Origin: JAJYSO01 sp964451785
GTDB lineage: Bacteria > Bacteroidota > Bacteroidia > Flavobacteriales > Flavobacteriaceae
Length of the DNA: 64,000 nucleotides
Direction of reading: 5' to 3'
NCBI GenBank assembly: GCA_964451785.1
Contig: CAYVJG010000011.1
Span: 1-64,000 of the forward strand
In this document: piece after piece, positions 25,251-33,481 of the stretch
Layout: each line of letters starts with the position of its first letter
Position numbering within the stretch: the first letter of the stretch is position 1
Made by a program: the position numbers and the translations under genes
Notes under the pieces: generated by a model
Databases searched by the model: none
Told to the model about the DNA's origin: nothing
What the model saw: only the letters and a program-made list of their open reading frames with translations

Positions 25251-27515
25251 ATGGCATACGACATTGATATGATAAAAGGCGTTTATGCTCGTGTAGCAGA
25301 ACGTGTTGATAAGGCTCGTGAAGAAGTGGGTAAACCATTGACACATGCTGAAAAAATTCTTTATTCTCACTTGTGGGAAGGAGCAGCAAAAGAGACTTAT
25401 AAACGCGGTGAAGACTACGTAGACTTTGCGCCAGACCGTATTGCTTGTCAAGACGCAACTGCCCAAATGGCTTTGTTGCAGTTTATGCAAGCCGGAAAAG
25501 ATAAAGTAGCCGTACCGACTACCGTTCATTGTGACCACTTGATTCAAGCTAAACAGGGAGCAAAACCAGACTTGAAGCGTGCGAATGAAACCAGTAATGA
25601 AGTATTTGACTTTTTAGGTTCAGTTTCTAATAAATACGGAATTGGATTCTGGAAACCAGGCGCAGGTATTATTCACCAAGTTGTCTTAGAAAATTACGCT
25701 TTCCCAGGTGGAATGATGATTGGTACTGACTCTCACACTGTAAATGCAGGTGGATTAGGTATGGTAGCTATTGGTGTTGGTGGAGCTGATGCTGTTGATG
25801 TGATGGCCGGTATGCCTTGGGAGTTAAAATTTCCTAAACTTATCGGTGTAAAATTAACCGGTAAACTCAACGGCTGGACTGCTGCAAAAGATGTCATCTT
25901 AAAAGTGGCTGATATCCTTACTGTAAAAGGGGGTACTGGTGCTATCGTTGAATACTTTGGTGAAGGTGCAAAATCATTGTCTTGTACTGGTAAAGGAACT
26001 ATCTGTAACATGGGTGCTGAGGTTGGTGCTACTTGTTCTACTTTTGGATATGACGATTCAATGGAACGTTTCTTACGTGCAACAGGCCGTGATGATGTTG
26101 CTGATGCAGCTAATGAAGTTCGTGAGTATTTAACTGCTGACGAAGGCGTTTACGAAAATCCAGAGCAATATTTTGATCAAGTTATCGAAATTAACTTAGA
26201 TACTTTAAAACCACACCTCAACGGTCCTTTTACTCCAGATTTAGCGACTCCAGTTGGCGAAATGCACGACAAAGCTACTAAAAACGGATGGCCATTAAAA
26301 GTGGATTGGGGATTAATCGGTTCATGTACTAACTCTTCTTATGAAGATTTAACACGTGCTGCTTCAATTGCTAAACAAGCCGTTGATAAAAAATTAAAAC
26401 CTAAATCAGACTTTGGTATTAATCCGGGATCTGAGCAAATTCGTTTTACTGCTGAGCGTGATGGCTTGTTGAAAATCTTTGAAGATTTAGATGCAACTAT
26501 CTTTACGAATGCTTGTGGTCCTTGTATTGGACAATGGGATCGTAGCGACTTAAAAGGAGATGAAAAAAATACTATCGTTCACTCGTTTAACCGTAACTTC
26601 TCTAAACGTGCTGACGGTAACCCTAACACTCATGCTTTTGTAGCTTCTCCTGAAATGGTTGCTGCTATCGCAATTTCTGGTCGCCTAGACTTTAACCCAA
26701 TTACTGATACCTTGCTCAATGAGGATGGTCAAGAAGTTAAACTCGATGAACCAACCGGAATTGAATTGCCACCAGAAGGATTTGACGTTGACGAAAACGG
26801 TTATGTAGAGCCGTTAAAAGACGGTAGTAGCGTTGAAATTTCTGTTGCTGATGACAGTCAACGTTTGCAATTGTTGACACCATTTGAACCATGGGATGGC
26901 AAAAATTTGACCGATGTTAAATTGTTGATTAAAGCTGAAGGTAAATGTACTACTGACCACATTTCAATGGCTGGTCCTTGGTTGCGCTACCGCGGTCACC
27001 TTGACAATATCTCTAACAACTGTTTGATTGGTGCTGTTAATGCTTATAACCACAAAACAAACTTTGTCAAAAATCAATTGACAGGTGAGTATGCAGGTGT
27101 TCCTGATACGCAACGCGAATACAAAGCTAAAGGTATTCCTACTATTGTTGTTGGTGATCACAACTACGGTGAAGGTTCATCACGTGAACACGCTGCTATG
27201 GAGCCGCGTCACCTCGGTGTAAAAGTGGTATTGGTAAAATCATTTGCACGTATTCATGAAACGAACTTGAAAAAACAAGGTTTGTTAGGTATTACTTTTG
27301 ATAATGAAAGTGATTATGATCTTATTCAAGAAGATGATACCTTCAACTTTATAGATCTTGAAAACTTTGCTCCAGGAAAACAATTGACTGTTGAGATTGT
27401 TCATAACGACGGCAGCAAAGATGTTATTAAAGCAAATCACACTTATAATGAAAACCAAATTGAATGGTATAAAGAAGGTTCTGCTTTAAATATGATTAAA
27501 AAAATGAATGCCTAA
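25251..27515 (+). CDS. Aconitate hydratase (mitochondrial-type aconitase)
   Basis: This 754-aa TCA-cycle enzyme isomerises citrate to isocitrate. The [4Fe-4S] cluster ligands are Cys359 ([11 protein letters not shown]) and Cys422/Cys425 (ACGPCIGQW), at nearly the same positions as in mitochondrial aconitase. The C-terminal swivel domain has the substrate-binding [11 protein letters not shown] loop. This places it in the mitochondrial-like group rather than AcnB. It has its own 149-bp upstream gap with a TATTTTTG box at 25219-25226. Together with the isocitrate dehydrogenase at 56854 it covers consecutive TCA steps, though the genes are not linked in an operon. Confidence 0.96.
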   Translation: MAYDIDMIKGVYARVAERVDKAREEVGKPLTHAEKILYSHLWEGAAKETYKRGEDYVDFAPDRIACQDATAQMALLQFMQAGKDKVAVPTTVHCDHLIQAKQGAKPDLKRANETSNEVFDFLGSVSNKYGIGFWKPGAGIIHQVVLENYAFPGGMMIGTDSHTVNAGGLGMVAIGVGGADAVDVMAGMPWELKFPKLIGVKLTGKLNGWTAAKDVILKVADILTVKGGTGAIVEYFGEGAKSLSCTGKGTICNMGAEVGATCSTFGYDDSMERFLRATGRDDVADAANEVREYLTADEGVYENPEQYFDQVIEINLDTLKPHLNGPFTPDLATPVGEMHDKATKNGWPLKVDWGLIGSCTNSSYEDLTRAASIAKQAVDKKLKPKSDFGINPGSEQIRFTAERDGLLKIFEDLDATIFTNACGPCIGQWDRSDLKGDEKNTIVHSFNRNFSKRADGNPNTHAFVASPEMVAAIAISGRLDFNPITDTLLNEDGQEVKLDEPTGIELPPEGFDVDENGYVEPLKDGSSVEISVADDSQRLQLLTPFEPWDGKNLTDVKLLIKAEGKCTTDHISMAGPWLRYRGHLDNISNNCLIGAVNAYNHKTNFVKNQLTGEYAGVPDTQREYKAKGIPTIVVGDHNYGEGSSREHAAMEPRHLGVKVVLVKSFARIHETNLKKQGLLGITFDNESDYDLIQEDDTFNFIDLENFAPGKQLTVEIVHNDGSKDVIKANHTYNENQIEWYKEGSALNMIKKMNA

Positions 27516-27544
27516 TAGCGCTTCATTTTAAGATTACTGTAAAA

Positions 27545-27577
27545 GGGGGCTGTCTCTCTCGAGGCAGCCCTTTGTTG
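27545..27577 (+). terminator. Terminator after aconitase
   Basis: Hairpin GGGCTGTCTC / GAGGCAGCCC with a 2-4 nt loop followed by TTTGTTG, about 35 bp past the stop codon. Confidence 0.75.
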
Positions 27578-27595
27578 TACTTGAATCCGCCTAAT

Positions 27596-27643
27596 AAAAA
27601 AATTCCCGTATGATAAAACACTATCATACGGGAGTTTTTTTTT
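27596..27643. terminator. Bidirectional terminator between convergent genes
   Basis: Perfect arms CCCGTATGATA / TATCATACGGG with an A-run on the left and a nine-T run on the right can stop transcription from both sides. It sits between aconitase and the convergent 130-aa hypothetical gene. Confidence 0.88.
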
Positions 27644-27662
27644 AAAACGAGAAGCTTGTTAG

Positions 27663-28055
27663 CTATTCTCCAAATTCTTCAGCATAAGCCTTAAGAGCAT
27701 CGTTAAAATCTCTTATTTCTTGTTTGTTGCGTCTGTGTTCTTCATTTTTGATGAGTGAAATCAGATAAATCAAACTTTCAGATGGGCCTGTAACTTCTTT
27801 GTTGTCATTTGTAATGACTTCGGTTTCTTCATCTATAATATCGTCATCATCGGGAATTTGAACAGCGAAGGTTTTAAATTCTTCGAGGTGTTCATAAATC
27901 AAACGAATAGCTTTAGCAACTACAGGTCTTTTTTCTTTGACCGCATAAGGGCGTAGTTGTTTTAAATCTTCGACTAGTGTATCCGTAACAATACCATTGA
28001 CATTTAAATCATCAATGATTTTTTGAATGAGTTTTTGCGCTTTTTTATTTGTCAA
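27663..28055 (-). CDS. Conserved hypothetical acidic helical protein
   Basis: This 130-aa soluble protein has no signal or membrane segment. It appears almost wholly helical: an N-terminal domain (1-70, KKAQKLIQKIIDDLNVNGIVT onwards), an acidic linker (IPDDDDIIDEETE, about 68-80) and a C-terminal helical part (90-130). I know no function for it. It is divergent from the DEAH helicase gene, with a 216-bp shared upstream region, and may be co-regulated. Codon use is like its neighbours, with no sign of transfer. Confidence 0.75.
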   Translation of the reverse strand: MTNKKAQKLIQKIIDDLNVNGIVTDTLVEDLKQLRPYAVKEKRPVVAKAIRLIYEHLEEFKTFAVQIPDDDDIIDEETEVITNDNKEVTGPSESLIYLISLIKNEEHRRNKQEIRDFNDALKAYAEEFGE

Positions 28056-28197
28056 AATTGTGAGTTTTAAGATGATTCGACAAGCTACAAATTTAAATTT
28101 AAAATAGTTTAAACACGAAACTTTCGCCTAAAAAATATTTTGGGGTACTATCAGTCATAAGCTAACTGTGTTTTTTGGCTCAATTAACAGAATTATA

Positions 28198-28263
28198 TTG
28201 CACTATACCTTTAATTCTGCTTATTTTTGCAAAGTTTTATTTTTTAAATCGAAGATAGGAGGG
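28198..28263 (+). promoter_or_regulatory. Helicase promoter and strong Shine-Dalgarno site
   Basis: TTG (28198-28200), a 21-nt spacer and TATTTTTG (28222-28229) form a near-consensus promoter. AGGAGGG (28257-28263) lies 8 nt before the helicase ATG, a textbook Shine-Dalgarno sequence that is otherwise rare ahead of genes in this window. Confidence 0.65.
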
Positions 28264-28271
28264 AACCTTAT

Positions 28272-29771
28272 ATGGCTGAAGCAACTTTGAAAAAGAAATT
28301 ATATTCATACCAAGAACGCGACTTACAAGAAATATTTACATACATCAACGAAGCCCCGGACAACTACAACTTGTTGTATCAGTTGCCTACTGGAGGTGGT
28401 AAGACTGTTGTGTTTTCTGAAATTGTACGCCGTTATATAGAGCAAACGAATAAAAAAGTGATGATCTTAACGCATCGCATTGAGCTCTGTAAACAAACCT
28501 CACGCACGCTTAAGGGCTTTGGGGTTAATAATAAAATCATCAACAGTAAAGTCAAGTCTCTTCCTGAGAAAAACGAATACCAGTGCTTTGTGGCCATGGT
28601 TGAAACCTTAAACAACCGTCTTAATGATGAGGTTTTTGAGGTGTCAAATGTTGGCTTGGTGATTATTGATGAAGCACATTACAACTCATTTACAAAGCTG
28701 TTTAAATATTTTAAAGATTCGTTTATTCTTGGCGTTACGGCTACACCTTTGAGTTCGAATATTAAATTGCCAATGAAAGATAACTACAAAGAGTTGGTGA
28801 TTGGTAATTCTATTTCATGGCTCATTGAAAATGGATTTTTGGCTCGGGCTAACACCTATAGCTATAATGTCAAGTTAAGCTCGTTACAAATCGGTATAAA
28901 CGGTGATTACACCGTAAAATCATCAGAAGATTTATATACTGATATGGCCATGCAAAGTAAGTTGTTACAGGCTTATGAAGAGCGTTGCAAAGGGGAGAAA
29001 ACCCTGATCTTTAACAATGGTATCAATACCTCTTGGTTTGTTTATGAAACCTTTAAACAGGCTGGATATGATGTTAGACACCTTGACAATACCCACAGTA
29101 AACAAGAGCGCAAGGAAATCTTAAAGTGGTTTCACGAAAAAGACGATGCTATTTTGACTTCTGTGAGTATTTTGACAACGGGATTTGATGAGCCTACAGT
29201 GCGCAATATCATTTTAAATCGCGCCACAAAATCATTGACCTTATACTATCAAATGATTGGTCGTGGTTCACGTCGATTGCCAGATAAAGAAGAATTTAAT
29301 GTGATTGATTTAGGAAATAACGCCGCGCGTTTTGGTATGTGGGATGCGCCAGTTGACTGGCAAGTTATTTTTGAAAATCCGGATTATTTCCTTGAAAACT
29401 TAGTAGATGACGAATCTATTGAGCGTCAATTTACTTATCAAATGCCTGATGAGGTACGCAAATTGTTTGCTAACTCCTCTAACATTGATTTTGATATTAA
29501 AGGCGAGTATAACAAAACTATTGATAATGGGCGTAAGTCGAAAGAAGTTTTAGAGGCTTCAATTGAGCAGCACGCGCGTATGTGTATAGAAAACAGTGAA
29601 GATGTGTTTGATGCGCGGATTTTGGCCCAAGAGCTCAAAGATGATATTCGCGATCGCGTACGCCGTTATTCGTACTGTATTATCAATAACACTAAAAATT
29701 ATCGCGATTGGTTATTTGAAGATTACTATCGCAAATTAAAAAAACGCATCAATGAAATGTTTAGAGATTAA
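28272..29771 (+). CDS. DEAD/DEAH-box superfamily 2 helicase
   Basis: This 499-aa ATP-dependent nucleic-acid helicase belongs to the SF2 (ResIII/RecQ-like core) group. Motif I is LPTGGGKT (38-45), motif II is DEAH (133-136), motif III is VTATP (about 158-162) and motif VI is QMIGRGSRR in the second RecA-like lobe. A roughly 130-residue C-terminal helical region follows. No nuclease, methylase or recognition subunit is adjacent, so despite its ResIII-like core it is not part of a visible restriction system. Its substrate (DNA repair or RNA) is unresolved. The start is fixed by the Shine-Dalgarno site. Confidence 0.85.
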   Translation: MAEATLKKKLYSYQERDLQEIFTYINEAPDNYNLLYQLPTGGGKTVVFSEIVRRYIEQTNKKVMILTHRIELCKQTSRTLKGFGVNNKIINSKVKSLPEKNEYQCFVAMVETLNNRLNDEVFEVSNVGLVIIDEAHYNSFTKLFKYFKDSFILGVTATPLSSNIKLPMKDNYKELVIGNSISWLIENGFLARANTYSYNVKLSSLQIGINGDYTVKSSEDLYTDMAMQSKLLQAYEERCKGEKTLIFNNGINTSWFVYETFKQAGYDVRHLDNTHSKQERKEILKWFHEKDDAILTSVSILTTGFDEPTVRNIILNRATKSLTLYYQMIGRGSRRLPDKEEFNVIDLGNNAARFGMWDAPVDWQVIFENPDYFLENLVDDESIERQFTYQMPDEVRKLFANSSNIDFDIKGEYNKTIDNGRKSKEVLEASIEQHARMCIENSEDVFDARILAQELKDDIRDRVRRYSYCIINNTKNYRDWLFEDYYRKLKKRINEMFRD

Positions 29772-29794
29772 AAATCAAACATTTTGATATGCTA

Positions 29795-29834
29795 CCAAAA
29801 AAGCCTCATCACAATCTGATGAGGCTTTTTTGGT
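29795..29834 (+). terminator. Terminator after the helicase gene
   Basis: A perfect 18-bp stem, ACCAAAAAAGCCTCATCA with its complement, around a 4-5 nt loop, carries its own T-run in the right arm about 23 bp past the stop codon. Confidence 0.9.
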
Positions 29835-29861
29835 GGTATACTGAAAATAGTATAGCATAAA

Positions 29862-29898
29862 AAATGCCTAGAAAGTAGGTTGCTGTCTAGGCATTTTA
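29862..29898 (-). terminator. Terminator after the 821-aa lipoprotein gene
   Basis: Arms AAAATGCCTAGA and TCTAGGCATTTT pair perfectly around a 13-nt loop. On the minus strand the T-rich arm follows the stop codon of the convergent lipoprotein gene by about 20 bp. Confidence 0.85.
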
Positions 29899-29918
29899 CT
29901 AGTGTGTATGTGGTAAGG

Positions 29919-32384
29919 CTAGTTTACATTGTAAATTAAGATACTGTCATCTTCACCTTTAACCAGTAGCTCTAATCCTCCTTGATTATCTATATTTTGG
30001 AGTACAATTTTTGAATTGCCATAAATTGGAAATCCCGATAGCAGCTGTGAATTACTATCAAATAGATATACTTTATGGGCTTGCGTGTCTGTAATGCTGA
30101 TATAAATTTTATCGTTGAGGTAAAAGATTTGTGGAGTGGTATACAAGCCGTAATCTAGCGTTGTCTTTTTTCCTTTTATGGTTAAGGTGTTTCCTGAAAA
30201 AGTAACCAAGGTGTGTGCTGTAGCAAATAAATGTTGATCGTCTTTTAAACCGAGTTTGGTTTTGGTAACATTACCATTAGGATTGATTTGAATTAGATTT
30301 CCTTGATCAGTGGTAGAAGTAAAAGTGTTTTCGTACAAATACCATTGATTGTCTGAAAAATCTATATCTTGATTAACAGCTACGCGGGTTTCTCCACGTG
30401 GATTTAAGATGTGAAGTTTTCCGGATTTTTCAGGAATCAGAATGTAATCTTTAGTGCCAATACGGAAATGCTTAGGCGTTTGTAAAATAGTTGATTCGGC
30501 TTTAGTAAATTCAAACCCATCAACAATTTTGAGATGCTTGTCAAGCATTGTTAATCGGTTGGATTGGGTGATGATAAATCTGAATCTGCCGTTGTGGTTG
30601 TAATCAAAAAGCGCTAACGGTTGGGTGATACGATTTTTAAAACTCTTATTAAACGGCTTAACCACATTGCCTTCACGATCGATGATATAAAAGGTATGTG
30701 GAGTGACAAAAGCCATCTGAATGCGACGGTTTTGGTAGATGTCAATAGGTTGTATTTTGCCTAGTATGCGGCCGTCTAATTGTTTCTTCCAACGCAGTTT
30801 CCCCTCTTCATTATAAACGTAAAGCGTATTTGATTCGCCTTGTAAAACGATATCGTAATGCTTGGTGCGCCAGTTGATGAATGTCCATGGCCCTGCGGCA
30901 ATTTTTTCACCAGGCTTTATACTTTGAGATAAAATGCCACCATGATCTTTTTCATGGGCTTCAGAAGCCTCGATGCGACCGTTGATATAGGTAAAATTAT
31001 CATGAGTTATAAACTGTAGGGCAGCTAGCTTATAATCGTCAGTAGCCATGTTTTCATAGGCTTCTTTGTTAGATTCACTCACCTTATTTGCAATACTTTT
31101 TTTGAGGTTATCAGTGATGCCAATTAGCAATATAGATGAATTTTCATCAAGGTTGTCTTTGAGATTTTGATAAGCTTCACGATTGGTGATTAGAGTCTTG
31201 TTTTGATAATTAGCGATGAGGGTTTCAAGTGTAGTCTGATTTTTTGCAAACAAGAAAAAATCATTGATTTTTGTGTAATACTGTAGTTGGTTAAGCTGGA
31301 TAAGTGGTGATAGTGCGCGCTTAAAATAATGCGGAGTAGCAAATTTTTTAATGGCCATTCCACGATGGGTTTCAACAAGCGAATCTGTTGAGCTTAATTT
31401 TGAATCTAATGCCGAAGATTTTGTTGAGCGCAGTGCAAAAACAGCATCATCTTGATTGTAAATAATGCCAATTTCGACAGCGTTTTCTAATAAATCGACC
31501 TTGAGTTTAGGATAGTTCTCCTTGCGATAAAAAGCAATATTTTTTTTAAGTTCGTCAATATTGCTAAAGGTAACGCTGTAGAGACCAATGGCACTGATTG
31601 GAGTTACCTCTGCTAGTTTGTTTTTTTTGGGCTTGGTGTTTTTTAAGAGGCCCAGTATTTGATTTTTGTTGGGAAGACTAACGCCATTGATGAGTAGTTT
31701 AGATGCAGATATGTTGAGGTCTAGTGACATCCAATTAGAAAATTTACCTAGATTATTTACAGAATAATGAGGCAGCAGTTGTGTGATTAGTGATTCAAAT
31801 TCATTAGGATTTATAAATAAGGTGTTAGGTTCACCTTTACTAGACTGATAGACTTCAACTAATTTTGAATCGGGAGAAAGTTGTTCTTTGGCAAGGCGGA
31901 TGATATTTTCAACCACAAGTTTTGAATTTCCAAAAATAAATTTGTCTTTGAGTTTTACACCGTAATATAGACTTCCTCCAAGCTTGTATTCTTTTATTTC
32001 TTCTCCATTGTATGAAAAACCGGTAATGTTTTCATAGCCTATTTGGTGGTATAGTTCAGGATTATTTTCGGTAATGAGTGTTGTAGCTATGGTTGAACGC
32101 CCAATTTTAGTAAAGCAGATTAGGCTTGTTTCATCAATAGTTAAGTTGCTAAAATCGCTTTGAATAGTTTCAAAATAGTCAACTATAGGCAGGGTTTTAT
32201 TACTATTGATAAGTGTATTTTTATCTAGTTGAGAAGATAAAGCTGTGAAATTATTGGTTTTAAGAACAGCGGACGTTTTTGCCGGTACGAGTTGCAATAG
32301 ATTAGCAGTACCTTTTTGATTGGATTGGCAGGCACTGATTAGAAGTGTAATAAGTATAGCAGTAAATAGAACTGTTTTTCTCAT
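29919..32384 (-). CDS. Large lipoprotein with C-terminal beta-propeller-like region
   Basis: This 821-aa exported protein has a lipoprotein signal (lipobox LISAC, lipidated Cys19). Residues 30-480 are a mixed alpha/beta region with repeated similar modules (two stretches built around FFLFAK/KFIFGN-type strands). From about residue 490 to the end there are repeated strand blocks such as EGKLRWKKQLDGRI and FDYNHNGRFRFII, resembling PQQ- or FG-GAP-type beta-propeller repeats with an Asp/Asn-rich turn. Function is unknown to me; homologues in this phylum are sometimes misnamed ribonuclease HII. It sits downstream of the duplicated rpsT units but after a terminator, with a TACTTTTG -7-like box at 32411-32404. 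Confidence 0.75.
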   Translation of the reverse strand: MRKTVLFTAILITLLISACQSNQKGTANLLQLVPAKTSAVLKTNNFTALSSQLDKNTLINSNKTLPIVDYFETIQSDFSNLTIDETSLICFTKIGRSTIATTLITENNPELYHQIGYENITGFSYNGEEIKEYKLGGSLYYGVKLKDKFIFGNSKLVVENIIRLAKEQLSPDSKLVEVYQSSKGEPNTLFINPNEFESLITQLLPHYSVNNLGKFSNWMSLDLNISASKLLINGVSLPNKNQILGLLKNTKPKKNKLAEVTPISAIGLYSVTFSNIDELKKNIAFYRKENYPKLKVDLLENAVEIGIIYNQDDAVFALRSTKSSALDSKLSSTDSLVETHRGMAIKKFATPHYFKRALSPLIQLNQLQYYTKINDFFLFAKNQTTLETLIANYQNKTLITNREAYQNLKDNLDENSSILLIGITDNLKKSIANKVSESNKEAYENMATDDYKLAALQFITHDNFTYINGRIEASEAHEKDHGGILSQSIKPGEKIAAGPWTFINWRTKHYDIVLQGESNTLYVYNEEGKLRWKKQLDGRILGKIQPIDIYQNRRIQMAFVTPHTFYIIDREGNVVKPFNKSFKNRITQPLALFDYNHNGRFRFIITQSNRLTMLDKHLKIVDGFEFTKAESTILQTPKHFRIGTKDYILIPEKSGKLHILNPRGETRVAVNQDIDFSDNQWYLYENTFTSTTDQGNLIQINPNGNVTKTKLGLKDDQHLFATAHTLVTFSGNTLTIKGKKTTLDYGLYTTPQIFYLNDKIYISITDTQAHKVYLFDSNSQLLSGFPIYGNSKIVLQNIDNQGGLELLVKGEDDSILIYNVN

Positions 32385-32528
32385 AATAAAAAATGTATCA
32401 ACACAAAAGTAAAAAAAAATGTCGTTGTAAACACTGAAACGCTAAGTATGGGATTATTTTATTGACTAGATCTTGAGGGCAACAAATTGATAGCGGAGCA
32501 AACTTGTGTTAGTTGTGCTATAAGGACA

Positions 32529-32563
32529 TAAAAAAAGCCTTAATGCAGAGCAAAAAGGCTTAG
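32529..32563 (-). terminator. Terminator after rpsT copy 1
   Basis: Arms AAGCCT and AGGCTT around a 15-nt loop, with an A-run giving seven U in the minus-strand transcript, about 22 bp past the stop codon. Confidence 0.8.
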
Positions 32564-32584
32564 TATAACTTGATGTAATATTCT

Positions 32585-32833
32585 TTACAAAGTGTTCACA
32601 AATAGCGCTAAATCTGATTTTAGATTAGCCGCTTTGTTTTTGTGAATAATATTTTTCTTAGCTAATTTGTCAATTTTAGAAATGACAGTAGGAAATAATT
32701 TTTCTGCTTCAGCTTTTTCAGAATTTCTTAGTTCTTTGATAGCTGTACGAGCAGTTTTATGTTGGTAGCGGTTGCGTAAGCGTTTTGCTTCATCGCTACG
32801 TACACGTTTTTTTGCTGATTTATGATTTGCCAT
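32585..32833 (-). CDS. rpsT: 30S ribosomal protein S20, copy 1
   Basis: This 82-aa protein binds 16S rRNA early in 30S assembly. The Lys/Arg-rich N-terminus MANHKSAKKRVRSDEAKRLR and the helical hairpin are typical, and length is normal. It differs from the second S20 in the window at 11 of 82 positions (36, 38, 41, 47, 49, 51, 75, 77, 78, 79, 81), while the first 35 residues are identical. Position 77-78 is Leu-Phe here against Arg-His in copy 2, making this C-terminus less basic. It starts 21 bp after tRNA-Glu copy 1 and shares that promoter, so the tRNA must be cut out of the same transcript. Confidence 0.95.
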   Translation of the reverse strand: MANHKSAKKRVRSDEAKRLRNRYQHKTARTAIKELRNSEKAEAEKLFPTVISKIDKLAKKNIIHKNKAANLKSDLALFVNTL

Positions 32834-32854
32834 GATTCTCTTAATTTCACGTTG

Positions 32855-32926
32855 TAGTCCGTAGGGGAATCGAACCCCTGTTACAAGGATGAAAACCTTG
32901 CGTCCTAACCACTAGACGAACGGACC
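32855..32926 (-). tRNA. tRNA-Glu (UUC), copy 1
   Basis: This 72-nt cloverleaf has acceptor stem GGTCCGT/ACGGACT, D-arm GTCT/GGAC, anticodon arm CAAGG-TTTTCAT-CCTTG with anticodon TTC, and T-arm AGGGG-TTCGATT-CCCCT. The discriminator is A and no CCA is encoded. It is identical to copy 2 at 33335-33406 and lies directly upstream of rpsT copy 1. Confidence 0.96.
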
Positions 32927-32943
32927 AGATTTTTAATGCGGTG

Positions 32944-32971
32944 CAAATATACACCTAATTTTGAATTTCAA
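32944..32971 (-). promoter_or_regulatory. Promoter of the tRNA-Glu/rpsT unit, copy 1
   Basis: On the minus strand, TTG (32971-32969), a 17-nt spacer and TATATTTG (32951-32944) match the Bacteroidota consensus. The -7 box ends 17 nt before the tRNA 5' end, exactly as in copy 2. Confidence 0.78.
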
Positions 32972-33008
32972 ATGAAAAATAAAATATTTTTTCATTTTAT
33001 TTTTCGAC

Positions 33009-33047
33009 ATAAAAAAAGCCCTAAAGCTAAACTCTAAGGCTTCAATT
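33009..33047 (-). terminator. Terminator after rpsT copy 2
   Basis: Arms AAGCC...TA and TA..GGCTT with an A-run on the left lie about 16 bp past the rpsT copy 2 stop codon, before the promoter of the copy 1 unit. Flanking A and T runs could also make it act in reverse. Confidence 0.75.
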
Positions 33048-33062
33048 TTTTTAAGAAACCTC

Positions 33063-33311
33063 TTAAAGAGCGTTGATATGTCTCGCTATATCAGATTTTA
33101 AATTAGCTGCTTTATTCTTATGAATAATATTCTTTTTAGCTAATTTATCAATCTTAGAAACTACTGACGGATAAAGCTTTTCAGCTTCGCCTTTTTCAGC
33201 GTTTTTTAGCTCTTTAATAGCTGTACGAGCAGTTTTGTGTTGATAGCGGTTACGCAAGCGTTTTGCTTCATCACTACGTACACGTTTTTTTGCTGATTTA
33301 TGATTTGCCAT
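33063..33311 (-). CDS. rpsT: 30S ribosomal protein S20, copy 2
   Basis: This is a second complete 82-aa S20, about 87% identical in protein to copy 1 (71 of 82 residues), with conservative changes in the middle and a more basic C-terminus (SDIARHINAL). The identical first 35 residues differ by several synonymous codon changes at the DNA level, so both copies look maintained by selection rather than newly duplicated. It starts 23 bp after tRNA-Glu copy 2, has its own promoter and terminator, and lies behind proS. I cannot tell which copy is ancestral; this one occupies the position next to proS. Confidence 0.95.
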   Translation of the reverse strand: MANHKSAKKRVRSDEAKRLRNRYQHKTARTAIKELKNAEKGEAEKLYPSVVSKIDKLAKKNIIHKNKAANLKSDIARHINAL

Positions 33312-33334
33312 AATAACTATTAGTTTCTAAATCG

Positions 33335-33406
33335 TAGTCCGTAGGGGAATCGAACCCCTGTTACAAGGATGAAAACCTTGCGTCCTAACCACTAGACGAA
33401 CGGACC
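33335..33406 (-). tRNA. tRNA-Glu (UUC), copy 2
   Basis: The 72-nt sequence is the same as copy 1, base for base, with anticodon TTC, discriminator A and no encoded CCA. It is the first gene of the copy 2 unit. Confidence 0.96.
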
Positions 33407-33423
33407 GTTTTTCAATCGTGCTG

Positions 33424-33453
33424 CAAAGATATATCTTTTTTAGTTATCTGCAA
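33424..33453 (-). promoter_or_regulatory. Promoter of the tRNA-Glu/rpsT unit, copy 2
   Basis: On the minus strand, TTG (33453-33451), a 19-nt spacer and TATCTTTG (33431-33424) match the consensus. The -7 box ends 17 nt before the tRNA. The spacer and box differ from those of copy 1, so the two units may differ in strength. Confidence 0.8.
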
Positions 33454-33481
33454 TAGCACGACTGAAATTTTTCTATTTTTT

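Noticed and set aside
28272..29771. Helicase as the R subunit of a restriction system
   Set aside because: No methylase, specificity or nuclease gene lies beside it and no nuclease motif is seen; kept as a solitary SF2 helicase.
32585..33406. Assembly artefact explaining the rpsT duplication
   Set aside because: Promoters, spacers, terminators and 11 amino acids differ between the units, so the copies are not a collapsed or repeated read; genome data would settle it.
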